Assembly: GCF_011751745.2 (NCBI RefSeq)
Contig: NZ_CP061170.1
Location: forward strand, 744,001 to 808,000
Direction of reading: 5' to 3'
Source of the DNA: Paramicrobacterium fandaimingii
GTDB lineage: Bacteria > Actinomycetota > Actinomycetes > Actinomycetales > Microbacteriaceae
DNA: 64,000 bases
A program made the translations under genes and the position numbers. The first letter of the stretch is position 1; each line of letters opens with the position of its first letter. Of the stretch, positions 31,519-44,877 are shown one piece after another. Under the pieces are notes generated by a model. It was not told where the DNA came from, did not search any database, and saw only the letters and a program-made list of their open reading frames with translations.

Positions 31519-32178
31519 ATGACGGACGAAGGTGACGGACGCAAAGCCACGCCTCGATGGTTCATCATCTCCACCATCGTCATCGCTGTGCTTGTCGTGG
31601 CAAGCGGCGCATTCGTCGCCACGCTGGTGTCCGGCAGTGCTGACGAAGCTGCTCCGCCGCCGAAACCGCAGCCCGCGGCACCCGACAGGCCGCTTCCCCA
31701 AAATCAGCCGTCTGCCGTGCTTGCGGGGCCGAACCCCACGTCGTGTGAGCAGATCTATTCTGACGAGATGTACGGCTACCTCACCGATACGGGGATGCCG
31801 TTGAACGACGCATCTGTCGACGACAATGTGGGAAGCCGCGACGATGATCTGGCTGCCGTGATCACCGGCGCAGAACACCTGGATTGCAGTTGGGGCTTCG
31901 CCGGTGACTACGGTCTCACGACGAGCGTCACCCGACTGGATGCTGACACGATGCAGGCGGTGCGCGACCGTATGACGGAGCTCGGCTACAACTGCGAAGA
32001 CGAAGACGGCGGAACTCGGTGCCTCACTGCGGCAACGGAAGCTGGCAATCGCTACGGTGAGTCGCACTTCTTGCGCGACGGGCTCTGGCTCGGAACGGCC
32101 TGGGTGAACTTCGCCCCCGATGACTACACTCCCGACATCGTGCACACACTATGGCCTGACACCGCAGACGCTGCCTGA
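31519..32178 (+). CDS. Membrane-anchored hypothetical protein with four extracellular cysteines
   Basis: The 219-residue product starts at 31519 with AGGAG 8 bases upstream. A short cytoplasmic N-terminus precedes one transmembrane helix (WFIISTIVIAVLVVASGAFV), a Pro/Ala-rich linker (PPPKPQPAAPDRP) and a ~140-residue outer domain. The outer domain has four cysteines (TSCEQ, LDCSW, YNCED, TRCLT) that could form two disulfides. I do not recognise the family. It stands alone between rpoC and another membrane-protein gene. Confidence 0.7.
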   Translation: MTDEGDGRKATPRWFIISTIVIAVLVVASGAFVATLVSGSADEAAPPPKPQPAAPDRPLPQNQPSAVLAGPNPTSCEQIYSDEMYGYLTDTGMPLNDASVDDNVGSRDDDLAAVITGAEHLDCSWGFAGDYGLTTSVTRLDADTMQAVRDRMTELGYNCEDEDGGTRCLTAATEAGNRYGESHFLRDGLWLGTAWVNFAPDDYTPDIVHTLWPDTADAA

Positions 32179-32279
32179 GCATCCGCGCCGAAACATCCGA
32201 CACGCCCCGCGAGCCGCCCGGGTGATTCTCACCCGCAGTAGAGTGACCGCAAGTGGACGCGACCGCCGAGGAGGCTGCT

Positions 32280-33335
32280 ATGAGCGACCCCGACTCGACT
32301 TCGAGCGATCCGAAGCCGGAGCACCAGACGGAGACTGAGCCGACGATGCCTGAGCCCTCGTCGGTGGAGCCGAGTACGGCCACTCACGGCGCACCGCAGA
32401 CGCCGCCGGAGGCATCAGAGCAGCCGCCGGCCATTCCCGTGACCGAGCCCTCTGCGCCTTCTGAACGTCATTCTGACGGGCCCGAGCACGCGGCGACTGA
32501 GACTACGGCGCCAGAGCACGCGGCTCCCGCCTCTGCGGCATCAGGGAATGCAGCGCCCGAATCTGCGGCGCCTGAACATGCAGCGCCCGAGCCCACCGCC
32601 TTCGGGAATGCGCAGACGGGCGCGTATCCATACGAACGCGGACAGAACCCGGAGCAGCACCCGTCAGACCACGCCGTGACCGATGCCTATTCTGACTCCA
32701 CACCGACGGAACACGTGTTGACGGGGCCAGAGCCCACTCGCACGTACGAGCAGAACGGAGCCGCTGCTCCCGTGAACGATCCGTGGGCTGGGTCCCCTCA
32801 GCATGTCGAAGTTGCCGAAGCGCCGAAACGCAAGGGCAACCGTTGGGCGAGCATCGCAATCGGAATCGTTCAGGCGCTGATTTTTGCCGCAGCGCTTTTC
32901 GGCGTGCTGATCCTTCTCGACATTCTCGCGGGCGAGCAACTCGACATTCTGGGCACCCTGCTTTCGCCCGCGCTGCTCATCTCGACGGGAATGTTCTTCC
33001 TCGCGCTGATCATCGTGGCGCTCATCGTCAATCGTGCGGGGTGGTGGGCCTGGATTCTCGGAGGTCTGTTCATCGCGGCATTCGCCTACGTCGGTTGGAT
33101 CGGCGGCCTCCTCGTGCAAGAGGCGATGACCGTACCGTCGAATCGCGTGCTCGAGTTCGTCTGGGGCAACCTGCTGACCTGGCCGTCCATCGCCGCATTC
33201 ATTCTTGGTCGCGAAGTGCCGATCTGGTTCGGCGCATGGTCCTCTGCTCGAGGCCGCAAGGTGGCTGCGCGCAACCGCGCAGCGCGAGACGACTATGAGC
33301 GTCAGCTCGACGAGGGCGACGCGGCATATCGCTGA
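32280..33335 (+). CDS. Hypothetical membrane protein with Pro/Ala/Glu-rich N-terminus
   Basis: The 351-residue product starts at an ATG preceded by GAGGAGG. Residues 1 to about 180 are low-complexity and rich in Pro, Ala, Glu, Ser and Thr, with recurring PEHA/PESAAPEH units. Four hydrophobic helices follow (near IALGIVQALIFAAALFGVLI-like, ALLISTGMFFLALIIVALIV, WWAWILGGLFIAAFAYVGWI and a weaker one near WPSIAAFILG). The C-terminus is basic, then acidic. The long disordered head is presumably cytoplasmic. No function is recognised. It ends stop to stop with the convergent EamA gene. Confidence 0.7.
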   Translation: MSDPDSTSSDPKPEHQTETEPTMPEPSSVEPSTATHGAPQTPPEASEQPPAIPVTEPSAPSERHSDGPEHAATETTAPEHAAPASAASGNAAPESAAPEHAAPEPTAFGNAQTGAYPYERGQNPEQHPSDHAVTDAYSDSTPTEHVLTGPEPTRTYEQNGAAAPVNDPWAGSPQHVEVAEAPKRKGNRWASIAIGIVQALIFAAALFGVLILLDILAGEQLDILGTLLSPALLISTGMFFLALIIVALIVNRAGWWAWILGGLFIAAFAYVGWIGGLLVQEAMTVPSNRVLEFVWGNLLTWPSIAAFILGREVPIWFGAWSSARGRKVAARNRAARDDYERQLDEGDAAYR

Positions 33336-34220
33336 TCACGGAAAGATCTCGGCTGTCTCTTGAAGCCTCGACTTCCGTGAAGGCCGCTGCGTGGTTATCG
33401 CAACGCACGCGGCAGCAGACACCAGAATGATGGCGATGATCTGCAGAGCGGTGAACGCTTCCCCGAGGACGAGCCAGCCGAACAGCGCGGCGATCACGGG
33501 TCCGAACGCCGTGATGATGGCATACAGGCGGGCAGATATTCTTCGAAGTATGAACGAGTCAAGACTGTAGGGAAGCGCTGACGAGAGAACGCCGATGAGC
33601 GCCAGCAGCAGAACAATCTTCCACGAGAAGTTCGCGTTCGGCAGGGTGATGAGGGCCCACGGCAGCAGCACAACAAGACTGGTGATGCCCGCGATGCTGA
33701 GCCCCTGAAGGCCGGGGAGAGACAGGGCGACTCGGCGGGCGAGCAGAATGTATGCTGCCCACGATCCCGCAGCGAGAAGTGCGAGCGAGATTCCCCCGAC
33801 GTTGACGCTGCCGTCAAAGCCGGTGAGCATGACAACGCCGACCCCGACGACGATGGCGCAGGCAACATCGACGAGTCGACGTGAGCTGAACAGCGCGACG
33901 GCGAACGGACCGAGAAATTCGATGGTTGCCGCGACGCCGAGACCGAGAAGGTGCACGGACTGGTAGTAGGCGGTGTTCATCGAGACGAGCACCAACCCCA
34001 GAGCGAGCGCTGGCCACAAGCTTCTCCATGTGAGGGAGCGAAAGCGCGGCCGGCTGACGGGCAACACCATCATGAGCATCACGAGCTGACGAGCGGCAAC
34101 GACAATGACGGTGCCCACAGAGGGGATCGCGAGCCCGGCGAATGATGACCCCAGGTTGATGCTCACCTGAGTGCCGAGTTGGGTCGCGGCGCCCGCGGCT
34201 ACCCGCCTGCCATCCGTCAT
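33336..34220 (-). CDS. EamA-family (DMT) metabolite exporter
   Basis: The 294-residue inner-membrane transporter has ten hydrophobic helices in two EamA-type halves. Typical parts include NTAYYQSVHLLGLGVAATIE, FLGPFAVAL and, in the second half, SARLYAIITAFGPVIAALFG followed by WLVLGE. RhtA-like members export amino acids such as threonine and homoserine, but the substrate here is unknown. The ATG at 34220 lies exactly 6 bases after TATGCT and has no ribosome site, so the mRNA is probably leaderless; a longer open frame is not supported. Confidence 0.82.
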   Translation of the reverse strand: MTDGRRVAAGAATQLGTQVSINLGSSFAGLAIPSVGTVIVVAARQLVMLMMVLPVSRPRFRSLTWRSLWPALALGLVLVSMNTAYYQSVHLLGLGVAATIEFLGPFAVALFSSRRLVDVACAIVVGVGVVMLTGFDGSVNVGGISLALLAAGSWAAYILLARRVALSLPGLQGLSIAGITSLVVLLPWALITLPNANFSWKIVLLLALIGVLSSALPYSLDSFILRRISARLYAIITAFGPVIAALFGWLVLGEAFTALQIIAIILVSAAACVAITTQRPSRKSRLQETAEIFP

Positions 34221-34226
34221 CGATCC

Positions 34227-34232
34227 AGCATA
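34227..34232 (-). promoter_or_regulatory. -10 element of a leaderless promoter (EamA gene)
   Basis: TATGCT on the minus strand, 6 bases before the ATG. Confidence 0.55.
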
Positions 34233-34288
34233 CGTCGGGGGCTTCACGCGCGAGATTCCGGGCGACACGCCCGGGCTGTCTCCGTGAT

Positions 34289-34317
34289 TTGTGGCGGGGG
34301 CTCGCTGTGCGTAAAGT
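34289..34317 (+). promoter_or_regulatory. Candidate rRNA promoter P1
   Basis: TTGTGG and TAAAGT are separated by 17 bases. The -35 lies inside a 9-bp inverted repeat (TTTGTGGCG at 34288-34296 with CGCCACAAA at 34328-34336). This is the farthest upstream of three promoter-like pairs in the 600-base gap before 16S rRNA. Confidence 0.5.
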
Positions 34318-34402
34318 ATTCACCTGTCGCCACAAAGGTGCTGAAGAGCCGAAGAGCTCCAGGCCTCAATCGGCGAAATCCTCCGAAGTTCTGATTCAGA
34401 AC

Positions 34403-34431
34403 TTGTTGAGCCGTGATTCACGGCCTAAGAT
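34403..34431 (+). promoter_or_regulatory. Candidate rRNA promoter P2
   Basis: TTGTTG and TAAGAT are separated by 17 bases. The -10 is identical to that of P3. Confidence 0.5.
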
Positions 34432-34518
34432 GGAGAACCCACCTGAGACGCAATGGCCGCGCAGGGATCGGATCGACAACGAGTCTGTCAAGACTTCTTG
34501 TAGCTTCCGGCGTGTGGC

Positions 34519-34546
34519 TTGAACAGCTGCTCGGGTGTGGTAAGAT
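34519..34546 (+). promoter_or_regulatory. Candidate rRNA promoter P3
   Basis: TTGAAC and TAAGAT are separated by 16 bases. It is the best match of the three and the closest to 16S. Tandem promoters are usual for rRNA operons. Confidence 0.6.
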
Positions 34547-34611
34547 TGTAAGGTTGCTCCAGAGTGATGTGCTCCTGTTTTGGGGGTGTTGATTTTGGGT
34601 GCGTCTGGTCC

Positions 34612-34630
34612 TTGAGAACTCAATAGCGTG
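34612..34630 (+). promoter_or_regulatory. boxA-like antitermination element in the rRNA leader
   Basis: TTGAGAACTCAATAGCGTG matches the conserved leader element of actinobacterial rRNA operons that loads Nus factors. A second copy (TTGAGAACTACACAGTG) occurs in the 16S-23S spacer. Confidence 0.65.
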
Positions 34631-34820
34631 CACATGTCAAATGCCAATTATTTGAACCTCGGCCTCGCGTTTTGTGGGGTTGGGATTCCTTTGAAATTGA
34701 TTGATTGATAGCGAATGTCAGCAATGATGTTTGTTTTGTCATGATTGAACTTGTGATTCGCCTCTTTTGGGGTGTTTCGCGTTGATGTTTGCTGGCTGTT
34801 TTTTGGTCAGTTTTTATGCA

Positions 34821-39932
<5,112 letters not shown>

Positions 39933-40027
39933 CACCAACATGCTGCATGTTCGCGTCCACTTTGTGGTTCCTGACGCACGGTCAGAACCAAACAACACAC
40001 ACACGTGTGTTCATAGCGTCACAGACT

Positions 40028-40146
40028 GTTACGGCGGTCATAGCGAGAGGGAAACGCCCGGTCACATTCCGAACCCGGAAGCTAAGGCTCTCAGCGCCGA
40101 TGGTACTGCAGGGGGGACCCTGTGGGAGAGTAGGACACCGCCGGAC
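40028..40146 (+). rRNA. rrf: 5S ribosomal RNA
   Basis: About 119 bases. The 5' GTTACGGCGGT pairs with the 3' ACACCGCCGGAC. The conserved core CGAACCCGGAAGCTAAG and the loop GATGGTACTGC are present. It follows 23S after a 95-base spacer. Ends are approximate. Confidence 0.95.
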
Positions 40147-40165
40147 TTAACTTCAGCAACACAGT

Positions 40166-40197
40166 GTGAAGGCCACCCCAACCAGGGTGGCCTTCAC
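40166..40197 (+). terminator. rRNA operon terminator
   Basis: A perfect 13-bp stem (GTGAAGGCCACCC and complement) with a 6-base loop lies 20 bases after 5S rRNA. The following CAGTTAACC is only weakly T-rich. Confidence 0.85.
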
Positions 40198-40303
40198 CAG
40201 TTAACCCACCAGTGGTTTTGTCGAATCGACGTTCCGTTGTGAATCGGTGCTCTATGCATCTGCATGGGTAGCACTCCCCATCGGCAGCACCCCACAAGCT
40301 CGT

Positions 40304-40309
40304 TAGGCT
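40304..40309 (+). promoter_or_regulatory. Possible -10 element before the PP2C gene
   Basis: TAGGCT lies 8 bases before the ATG, and no Shine-Dalgarno sequence intervenes. The leader would be absent or one or two bases long. Confidence 0.4.
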
Positions 40310-40317
40310 AGTGCCTT

Positions 40318-41151
40318 ATGGCGACCCGTACGACGTACTCTCTACCCCGCTCGCGGGTCGATATCACTGTCACCGGTGTGACAGACGTGGGCAAGCGCCG
40401 ACGCATCAATGAAGACTCGATCATCATGGCGTCGCCGATCTTCGCGGTCGCCGATGGCATGGGCGGGCATCAGCGCGGGGATGAGGCGAGCCGCGTCGTC
40501 GTCGAACAGCTGCAGCTGAGTGTGCGCCCTGGGGAACCGTCGAGCCCTGAAGTGGTGTTCACCGGCATCACAGCGGCGAACGCCCGCATTCTCTCGTGGG
40601 CGGACGAGGGCGGCCTTGCCGGCAGCACCGTCGCCGGCGTTGCGCTTGTGTCGCTTTCTGCTCAGGCCGACAGCCACTGGATGGTCTTCAACATCGGCGA
40701 TTCCCGTGTCTATGTGCTCGATGGTGAGCAGCTTCGTCAGGTCACGGTTGATCATTCGGCCGTCCAAGAGCTCATCGACCAAGGCAGCATCACACCGTCT
40801 GAAGCGGCAACGCACCCGCAGCGAAACGTCGTCACCCGCGCGGTCGGCGTCGAGACCGACGCCGATCCCGACGTGTGGCTCCTGCCGGTAGAAGGACACC
40901 AGATGTTCATCATCTGTTCCGATGGGCTGAGCCGCGAGATCTCCGATGAGGAGATTCGGAGCATCCTGCTCGAGGCGCCACGGGATCCCGCGAAGGCGCT
41001 TGTTGACCGTGCTGTGGAGGCCGGCGCTCGCGACAACGTTTCCGCCGTCGTTGTGGATGCACTCTCCGTTGATATGACGCCGCCAAGCCCGGGCTATCAT
41101 GACACGAGAGGTTTGGGCGCGCTCGAAGAGACTCTGCCGCGCCCGAAGTGA
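40318..41151 (+). CDS. PP2C-family protein Ser/Thr phosphatase
   Basis: The 277-residue cytoplasmic phosphatase has the metal-binding motifs of the PP2C/PPM family in order: RRINEDS (28-34), ADGMGGH (45-51), GDSRVYVLDG near 126, SDGLSREIS near 204 and ARDNVSAVV near 238. It should remove phosphate from Ser/Thr, probably reversing the kinase encoded two genes downstream. It is the first gene of a long co-directional cluster of FHA, kinase, surface-protein and MoxR genes. The C-terminal 25 residues are a short tail outside the domain. No transmembrane segment is seen. Confidence 0.92.
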   Translation: MATRTTYSLPRSRVDITVTGVTDVGKRRRINEDSIIMASPIFAVADGMGGHQRGDEASRVVVEQLQLSVRPGEPSSPEVVFTGITAANARILSWADEGGLAGSTVAGVALVSLSAQADSHWMVFNIGDSRVYVLDGEQLRQVTVDHSAVQELIDQGSITPSEAATHPQRNVVTRAVGVETDADPDVWLLPVEGHQMFIICSDGLSREISDEEIRSILLEAPRDPAKALVDRAVEAGARDNVSAVVVDALSVDMTPPSPGYHDTRGLGALEETLPRPK

Positions 41152-41158
41152 GGAACAT

Positions 41159-42445
41159 ATGACGCAGTTCACCTATACCGCGGCGCTACAGCGCGAATGG
41201 GTCGCCATCGCGGCATCCGGTCGACTTCTGATCGTGCGCATTGACGATGACGCCGACCTGCTGATGCGCGTCAAGCAGCTGGACATTGGTTCACTGACCG
41301 TTCACGAGACACTCGATGCGCTCACCGAGGGCGGACTGGCGCACACGCCGGCTTTCGGACTGTGCTTTTGGGTTGCCGGAACGCTGAGCACTGACGGGGT
41401 CGGTGTGATCGTGTACGGCGACACCGAGATCAGCGTGATCTCGGATGCCGACACCGTGACGGTTCGCGCGGTCGGGATCAGCGGCTGGGGCGAACAGCTT
41501 GTCGAGAACGCGACGGGCATCGAGGTGCACGGCGGCGCAGATACGGCAGACGCGCTGCCTCTGAGCCGGGGTGCAGCATGGATTTCGGGGCTTTCGCTCG
41601 GCACCGACGACGGCGTTGACGCTGCGCGTTCGACCAATGCGGGCAGCGTCGCCGACGCGGAGGCTGATCACGGTTCTGCTGACGACGCTCCGTCGATTGC
41701 ACGTGAGCCGTCGAGTGAGCCCAAGCCGAACACCGTGGCGATCGATGAGCCGCTGCGTGAGGCACCGCCGGTACCGAACGTGGCGCTTGAGAACGTTGGC
41801 GCCGAGCCGAAGCCCGACACCGCTGAGCAGCCGGTCTGGTCCGATGACGCGCCAGCTGAGTCGGTCGGCGAAGACACCGAGGTGCCAGAGATGACGCTTT
41901 TGCCGAGCGACGTTGCCGCACCAGCTCCGCTGCCCGAGCCAGACGAGCAGACGATCATGCGCACGCCAGGGGAGCCGATGGCGCCACCGCGCACCGAGCC
42001 CCTTGGTGACCACGACGGCATGACCGTGCTCGCTGAAGACGTGCGTGCCGCCCGCGATGCCGCACATCTGCCGGAGGGCGCCGTCGGCTCAGCCCTCCAC
42101 GATATTCGTGAGTATGCGTATGCTCTTGAGCTTCCGGGCGGGGGCAGGCAACAGCTGGACGCTCCCGTCGTTCTCGGCAGGGCCCCGAGCGTGTCGAACG
42201 TTCCGGCCTCCGTGCTGCCGCACCTCGTGACGCTGGCTGGAGACGACATCTCTCGCACCCACGTGCGCGTAGCCGTCGAGGGCGATGCCGTCGTCGTGAC
42301 CGATCTGCACTCGAGCAACGGCACGGTCATTGAGGTTCCGGGCCGTTCGCCGCAGCAACTGCGCGGCGGCGAGCCCGTGCCCGTGATCAGCGGAACGGTG
42401 ATCGATCTCGGATCGGGCGTGAAGCTGCGAGTACTCGAGGCATAG
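41159..42445 (+). CDS. FHA-domain protein with long acidic linker
   Basis: The 428-residue protein starts at ATG 41159 with AGGA 5 bases upstream. Residues 1-130 form a folded-looking domain I do not recognise (MTQFTYTAALQREWVAIAAS...). Residues 150-310 are acidic and proline-rich. The C-terminal ~95 residues are a forkhead-associated domain: PVVLGRAPS, ISRTHVRV and VTDLHSSNGT. FHA domains bind phosphothreonine. The linker carries DEQTIMRTP (Thr265), which resembles motifs in the neighbouring kinase and could be a phosphorylation site. It sits between the phosphatase and the kinase genes. Confidence 0.85.
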   Translation: MTQFTYTAALQREWVAIAASGRLLIVRIDDDADLLMRVKQLDIGSLTVHETLDALTEGGLAHTPAFGLCFWVAGTLSTDGVGVIVYGDTEISVISDADTVTVRAVGISGWGEQLVENATGIEVHGGADTADALPLSRGAAWISGLSLGTDDGVDAARSTNAGSVADAEADHGSADDAPSIAREPSSEPKPNTVAIDEPLREAPPVPNVALENVGAEPKPDTAEQPVWSDDAPAESVGEDTEVPEMTLLPSDVAAPAPLPEPDEQTIMRTPGEPMAPPRTEPLGDHDGMTVLAEDVRAARDAAHLPEGAVGSALHDIREYAYALELPGGGRQQLDAPVVLGRAPSVSNVPASVLPHLVTLAGDDISRTHVRVAVEGDAVVVTDLHSSNGTVIEVPGRSPQQLRGGEPVPVISGTVIDLGSGVKLRVLEA

Positions 42446-42446
42446 G

Positions 42447-44057
42447 GTGGCACGGCAGGCAGCTCAGCCGCCGCACATCCGCGGCCTCGAAGCCGAGCGG
42501 CTCCTCGGATCGGGAGGCTTCAGCGATGTCTTTCTGTATCGACAGGACCTTCCCCGTCGTCAGGTCGCCGTCAAGGTGCTCTCGCTCGACGAGGTGACCG
42601 AGAGCTCCCGTGCCGCGTTCGTTGCCGAGGCCAACCTCATGGCGCAGCTGTCTGCACACCCGTACATCGTCACTATCTACAACGCCGCTGTCGCCGAGGA
42701 CGGCCGCCCCTACTTCGTCATGGAGTACTGCCCTGGCCCGAGCTTGTCGCAGCAGTACCGGTACCGGCAGTTCACGATTGCCGACGTGCTTCGCACCGGC
42801 ATCCGCCTGACCAGTGCTGTCGCGACAGCGCATTCCGCGGGCATTCTGCACCGAGACATCAAGCCCGCGAACGTGCTCACGAATGCATACGGCTGGCCTG
42901 CTCTCGCCGACTTCGGCATTTCGTCTGCCGTTGACGCCGACCACAGTCCTGCGGGCGAGGCGCAATCGCTCGGAATGTCGATTCCGTGGTCTCCGCCCGA
43001 GATGTTCGCCGACCACCCGGTGGCCGACGTCAGAAGCGACGTGTTCTCGCTCGCCGCGACGGTCTGCACGCTGCTGGCAGGGCGGTCGCCCTTTGAAGTG
43101 CCGGGCCAGCCAAATGGTGCAATCGACCTGATCGGGCGCATCGAGCGCGGCACGGTGACGCCCATGGAGCGCACGGATGTTCCGCCATCGCTGCTCGCCG
43201 TGTTGCGGCGCGGCATGGCCTCGCGCCGAGAAGACCGGTTTCCCAGCGCCATCGACTTCGGGCGTTCGCTGCAGCGGGTCGAACTCGAGCTCTCGTACTC
43301 GGCCACGCCGCTCGACGTGCCGAACCTCGCGTCGGCCAAACCCCAGAATGACGACACGGGCGAAGATGCGACGCGAATTCGCCCGATGACCACGGTGACC
43401 CCGAGCCAGCAGACGCCCCCGCCGCAGGCGCCGACTGACGACGATGCGACGGTGGCCCGACCAGTGAAGCCCGTGACGGCGCAGCCGCCGCGTGGCGACA
43501 ACTCTCCCGCCCGGCCGCGCCCTGTCACCCCACAGGTTCCCATTCCTGCCGACACCGGTTCGACGGCGCGACGCGGCCCCGTGCCCGTGCACCCCACAGA
43601 GGAGAATGCGGATGCTGCGCCGCAGAGTGAGGCGAGCACGAAGCCCCGTCGGCGCATTCTTCCCATCGTGATCGGAGTGGTTGCCCTCATCGTTGTGGGC
43701 GGCGGGGTGACGGCATCCCTTCTTCTCGGCGGGCAGCAGGGCACAGAAGAGACACAGGCTCCGACCGGCAAACCTCTCATCATCACGGGAGTGCCGACGC
43801 CGGAAGAGCGCGGCATCACGGTGTCGGAGGACGGTTCGAGCGTGACGTTCGAGTGGGCAAACCCGGAGCCAGAAGATGGTGATGTTTTCGTCTGGTTTCG
43901 ATCAGACGGAGCGGAGCCCGGAGACAAGCATGTGGTCGCCGAGCCGACGGTCACCGTTGCCGGCGTGGCAGATGGCGATAAGGTGTGTGTCACGGTCGTG
44001 ATCAGCAGGGCCAACGGCAAGACGTCAACCGATCCATTGGAGATGTGCAGCACGTGA
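42447..44057 (+). CDS. Transmembrane Ser/Thr protein kinase with extracellular FN3-like domain
   Basis: The 536-residue receptor-type kinase starts at GTG 42447, one base after the preceding stop. The kinase domain has GSGGFSDV, the lysine VAVK (Lys43), HRDIKPANVL (Asp137) and DFG (155-157). The activation segment contains no threonine and ends WSPPE instead of the usual APE-type motif. A Pro/Thr-rich juxtamembrane region holds two DAT motifs (Thr309 and Thr335). One helix (~404-425) leads to a ~95-residue outside domain with an FN3-like pattern (VTFEWANPEPEDGDVFVWF, VCVTVVISRANG) and two Cys. It probably senses the outside and phosphorylates cluster proteins. Confidence 0.88.
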   Translation: MARQAAQPPHIRGLEAERLLGSGGFSDVFLYRQDLPRRQVAVKVLSLDEVTESSRAAFVAEANLMAQLSAHPYIVTIYNAAVAEDGRPYFVMEYCPGPSLSQQYRYRQFTIADVLRTGIRLTSAVATAHSAGILHRDIKPANVLTNAYGWPALADFGISSAVDADHSPAGEAQSLGMSIPWSPPEMFADHPVADVRSDVFSLAATVCTLLAGRSPFEVPGQPNGAIDLIGRIERGTVTPMERTDVPPSLLAVLRRGMASRREDRFPSAIDFGRSLQRVELELSYSATPLDVPNLASAKPQNDDTGEDATRIRPMTTVTPSQQTPPPQAPTDDDATVARPVKPVTAQPPRGDNSPARPRPVTPQVPIPADTGSTARRGPVPVHPTEENADAAPQSEASTKPRRRILPIVIGVVALIVVGGGVTASLLLGGQQGTEETQAPTGKPLIITGVPTPEERGITVSEDGSSVTFEWANPEPEDGDVFVWFRSDGAEPGDKHVVAEPTVTVAGVADGDKVCVTVVISRANGKTSTDPLEMCST

Positions 44058-44773
44058 CGGCACCACGTATCGAGTTCTGCGGGGAATGGTACGACGTGAG
44101 CCCCGACGAATTCTTCTACATCGGGCGCGAGGGCGACCTCGTCATCGATGACAATCCGTTTCTGCACCGCCAGTTTCTCGCCATTGGGCTCGAGAACGGC
44201 ATGTACTGGCTCATCAACGTGGGCAACGCGCTTGCGGCGACGGTGACTGACAGCACGGGCCAAGTGCAGGCGTGGCTTGCACCGGGCGCCCGGCTGCCCG
44301 TTGTGTTTCGCGAACTGCAGGTTCTGTTCAGCGCCGGGTCGACGACGTATGACTTCACCGTTCATATGGACTCGGAGTTCTTCGGAACATCACCGCTGAC
44401 GTCGGTGTCGGGAGGCGAGACGACGGTGGGTCCGATTCACCTGACCAGCAACCAGAGGCTGCTGATTCTTGCGCTCGCCGAAGACGTGCTTCGTCAGAAT
44501 TCTCCGGGGCGCGGCGAGATTCCGGCATCCGCTCAGGCTGCGGAGCGGCTGGGGTGGACGCAGACGGCATTCAACCGCAAACTCGACAACGTGTGCGACA
44601 AGCTCGACCGCTTTGGGGTGCCAGGCTTGCGGGGTGGGCGCGGCAAGCTTGCGACAAACCGTCGCTCGCGACTCGTGGAGTATGCGGTGTCGACGCGAAT
44701 GGTCGATCCGAGCGATCTGGTGCTTCTCGATCAGGACACGTCGGCTGCGGGCGTTTCCGCCGCAGATGGCTAG
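44054..44773 (+). CDS. FHA-like protein with C-terminal helix-turn-helix-like domain
   Basis: The 239-residue protein starts with a GTG that overlaps the kinase stop. The N-terminal ~110 residues look like a degenerate FHA fold: FFYIGREGDLVIDDNPFLHRQF keeps the GR and the His region. The C-terminal ~100 residues (SNQRLLILALAEDVL, then ASAQAAERLGWTQTAFNRKL and a basic stretch GGRGKLATNRRSR) resemble a winged helix. If so, it links phosphothreonine recognition to DNA binding and could regulate the cluster. Both domain calls are by eye. Its tight coupling to the kinase gene supports a shared pathway. Confidence 0.65.
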   Translation: MTAPRIEFCGEWYDVSPDEFFYIGREGDLVIDDNPFLHRQFLAIGLENGMYWLINVGNALAATVTDSTGQVQAWLAPGARLPVVFRELQVLFSAGSTTYDFTVHMDSEFFGTSPLTSVSGGETTVGPIHLTSNQRLLILALAEDVLRQNSPGRGEIPASAQAAERLGWTQTAFNRKLDNVCDKLDRFGVPGLRGGRGKLATNRRSRLVEYAVSTRMVDPSDLVLLDQDTSAAGVSAADG

Positions 44774-44799
44774 AACTTTTCTCGTGTGGAATACCATGT

Positions 44800-44805
44800 T
44801 AGGTT
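44800..44805 (+). promoter_or_regulatory. Possible -10 element upstream of the giant surface-protein gene
   Basis: TAGGTT lies in the 104-base gap before the large gene, the longest gap in this part of the cluster. The -35 region is weak. An internal promoter here is only a possibility. Confidence 0.3.
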
Positions 44806-44877
44806 AAGCTCCGGCTCAGTCTGCCTTGGGCGGTGCAAGGCGGCAAAACAACGAGACGGAACGTTTTTGTGGGGAGA

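Noticed and set aside
32480..32620. Short recurrent units in the gene at 32280, considered as a CRISPR-like or tandem DNA repeat
   Set aside because: The similarity comes from repeated PEHA/PESA codons in a low-complexity protein region; unit lengths vary and there are no spacers.
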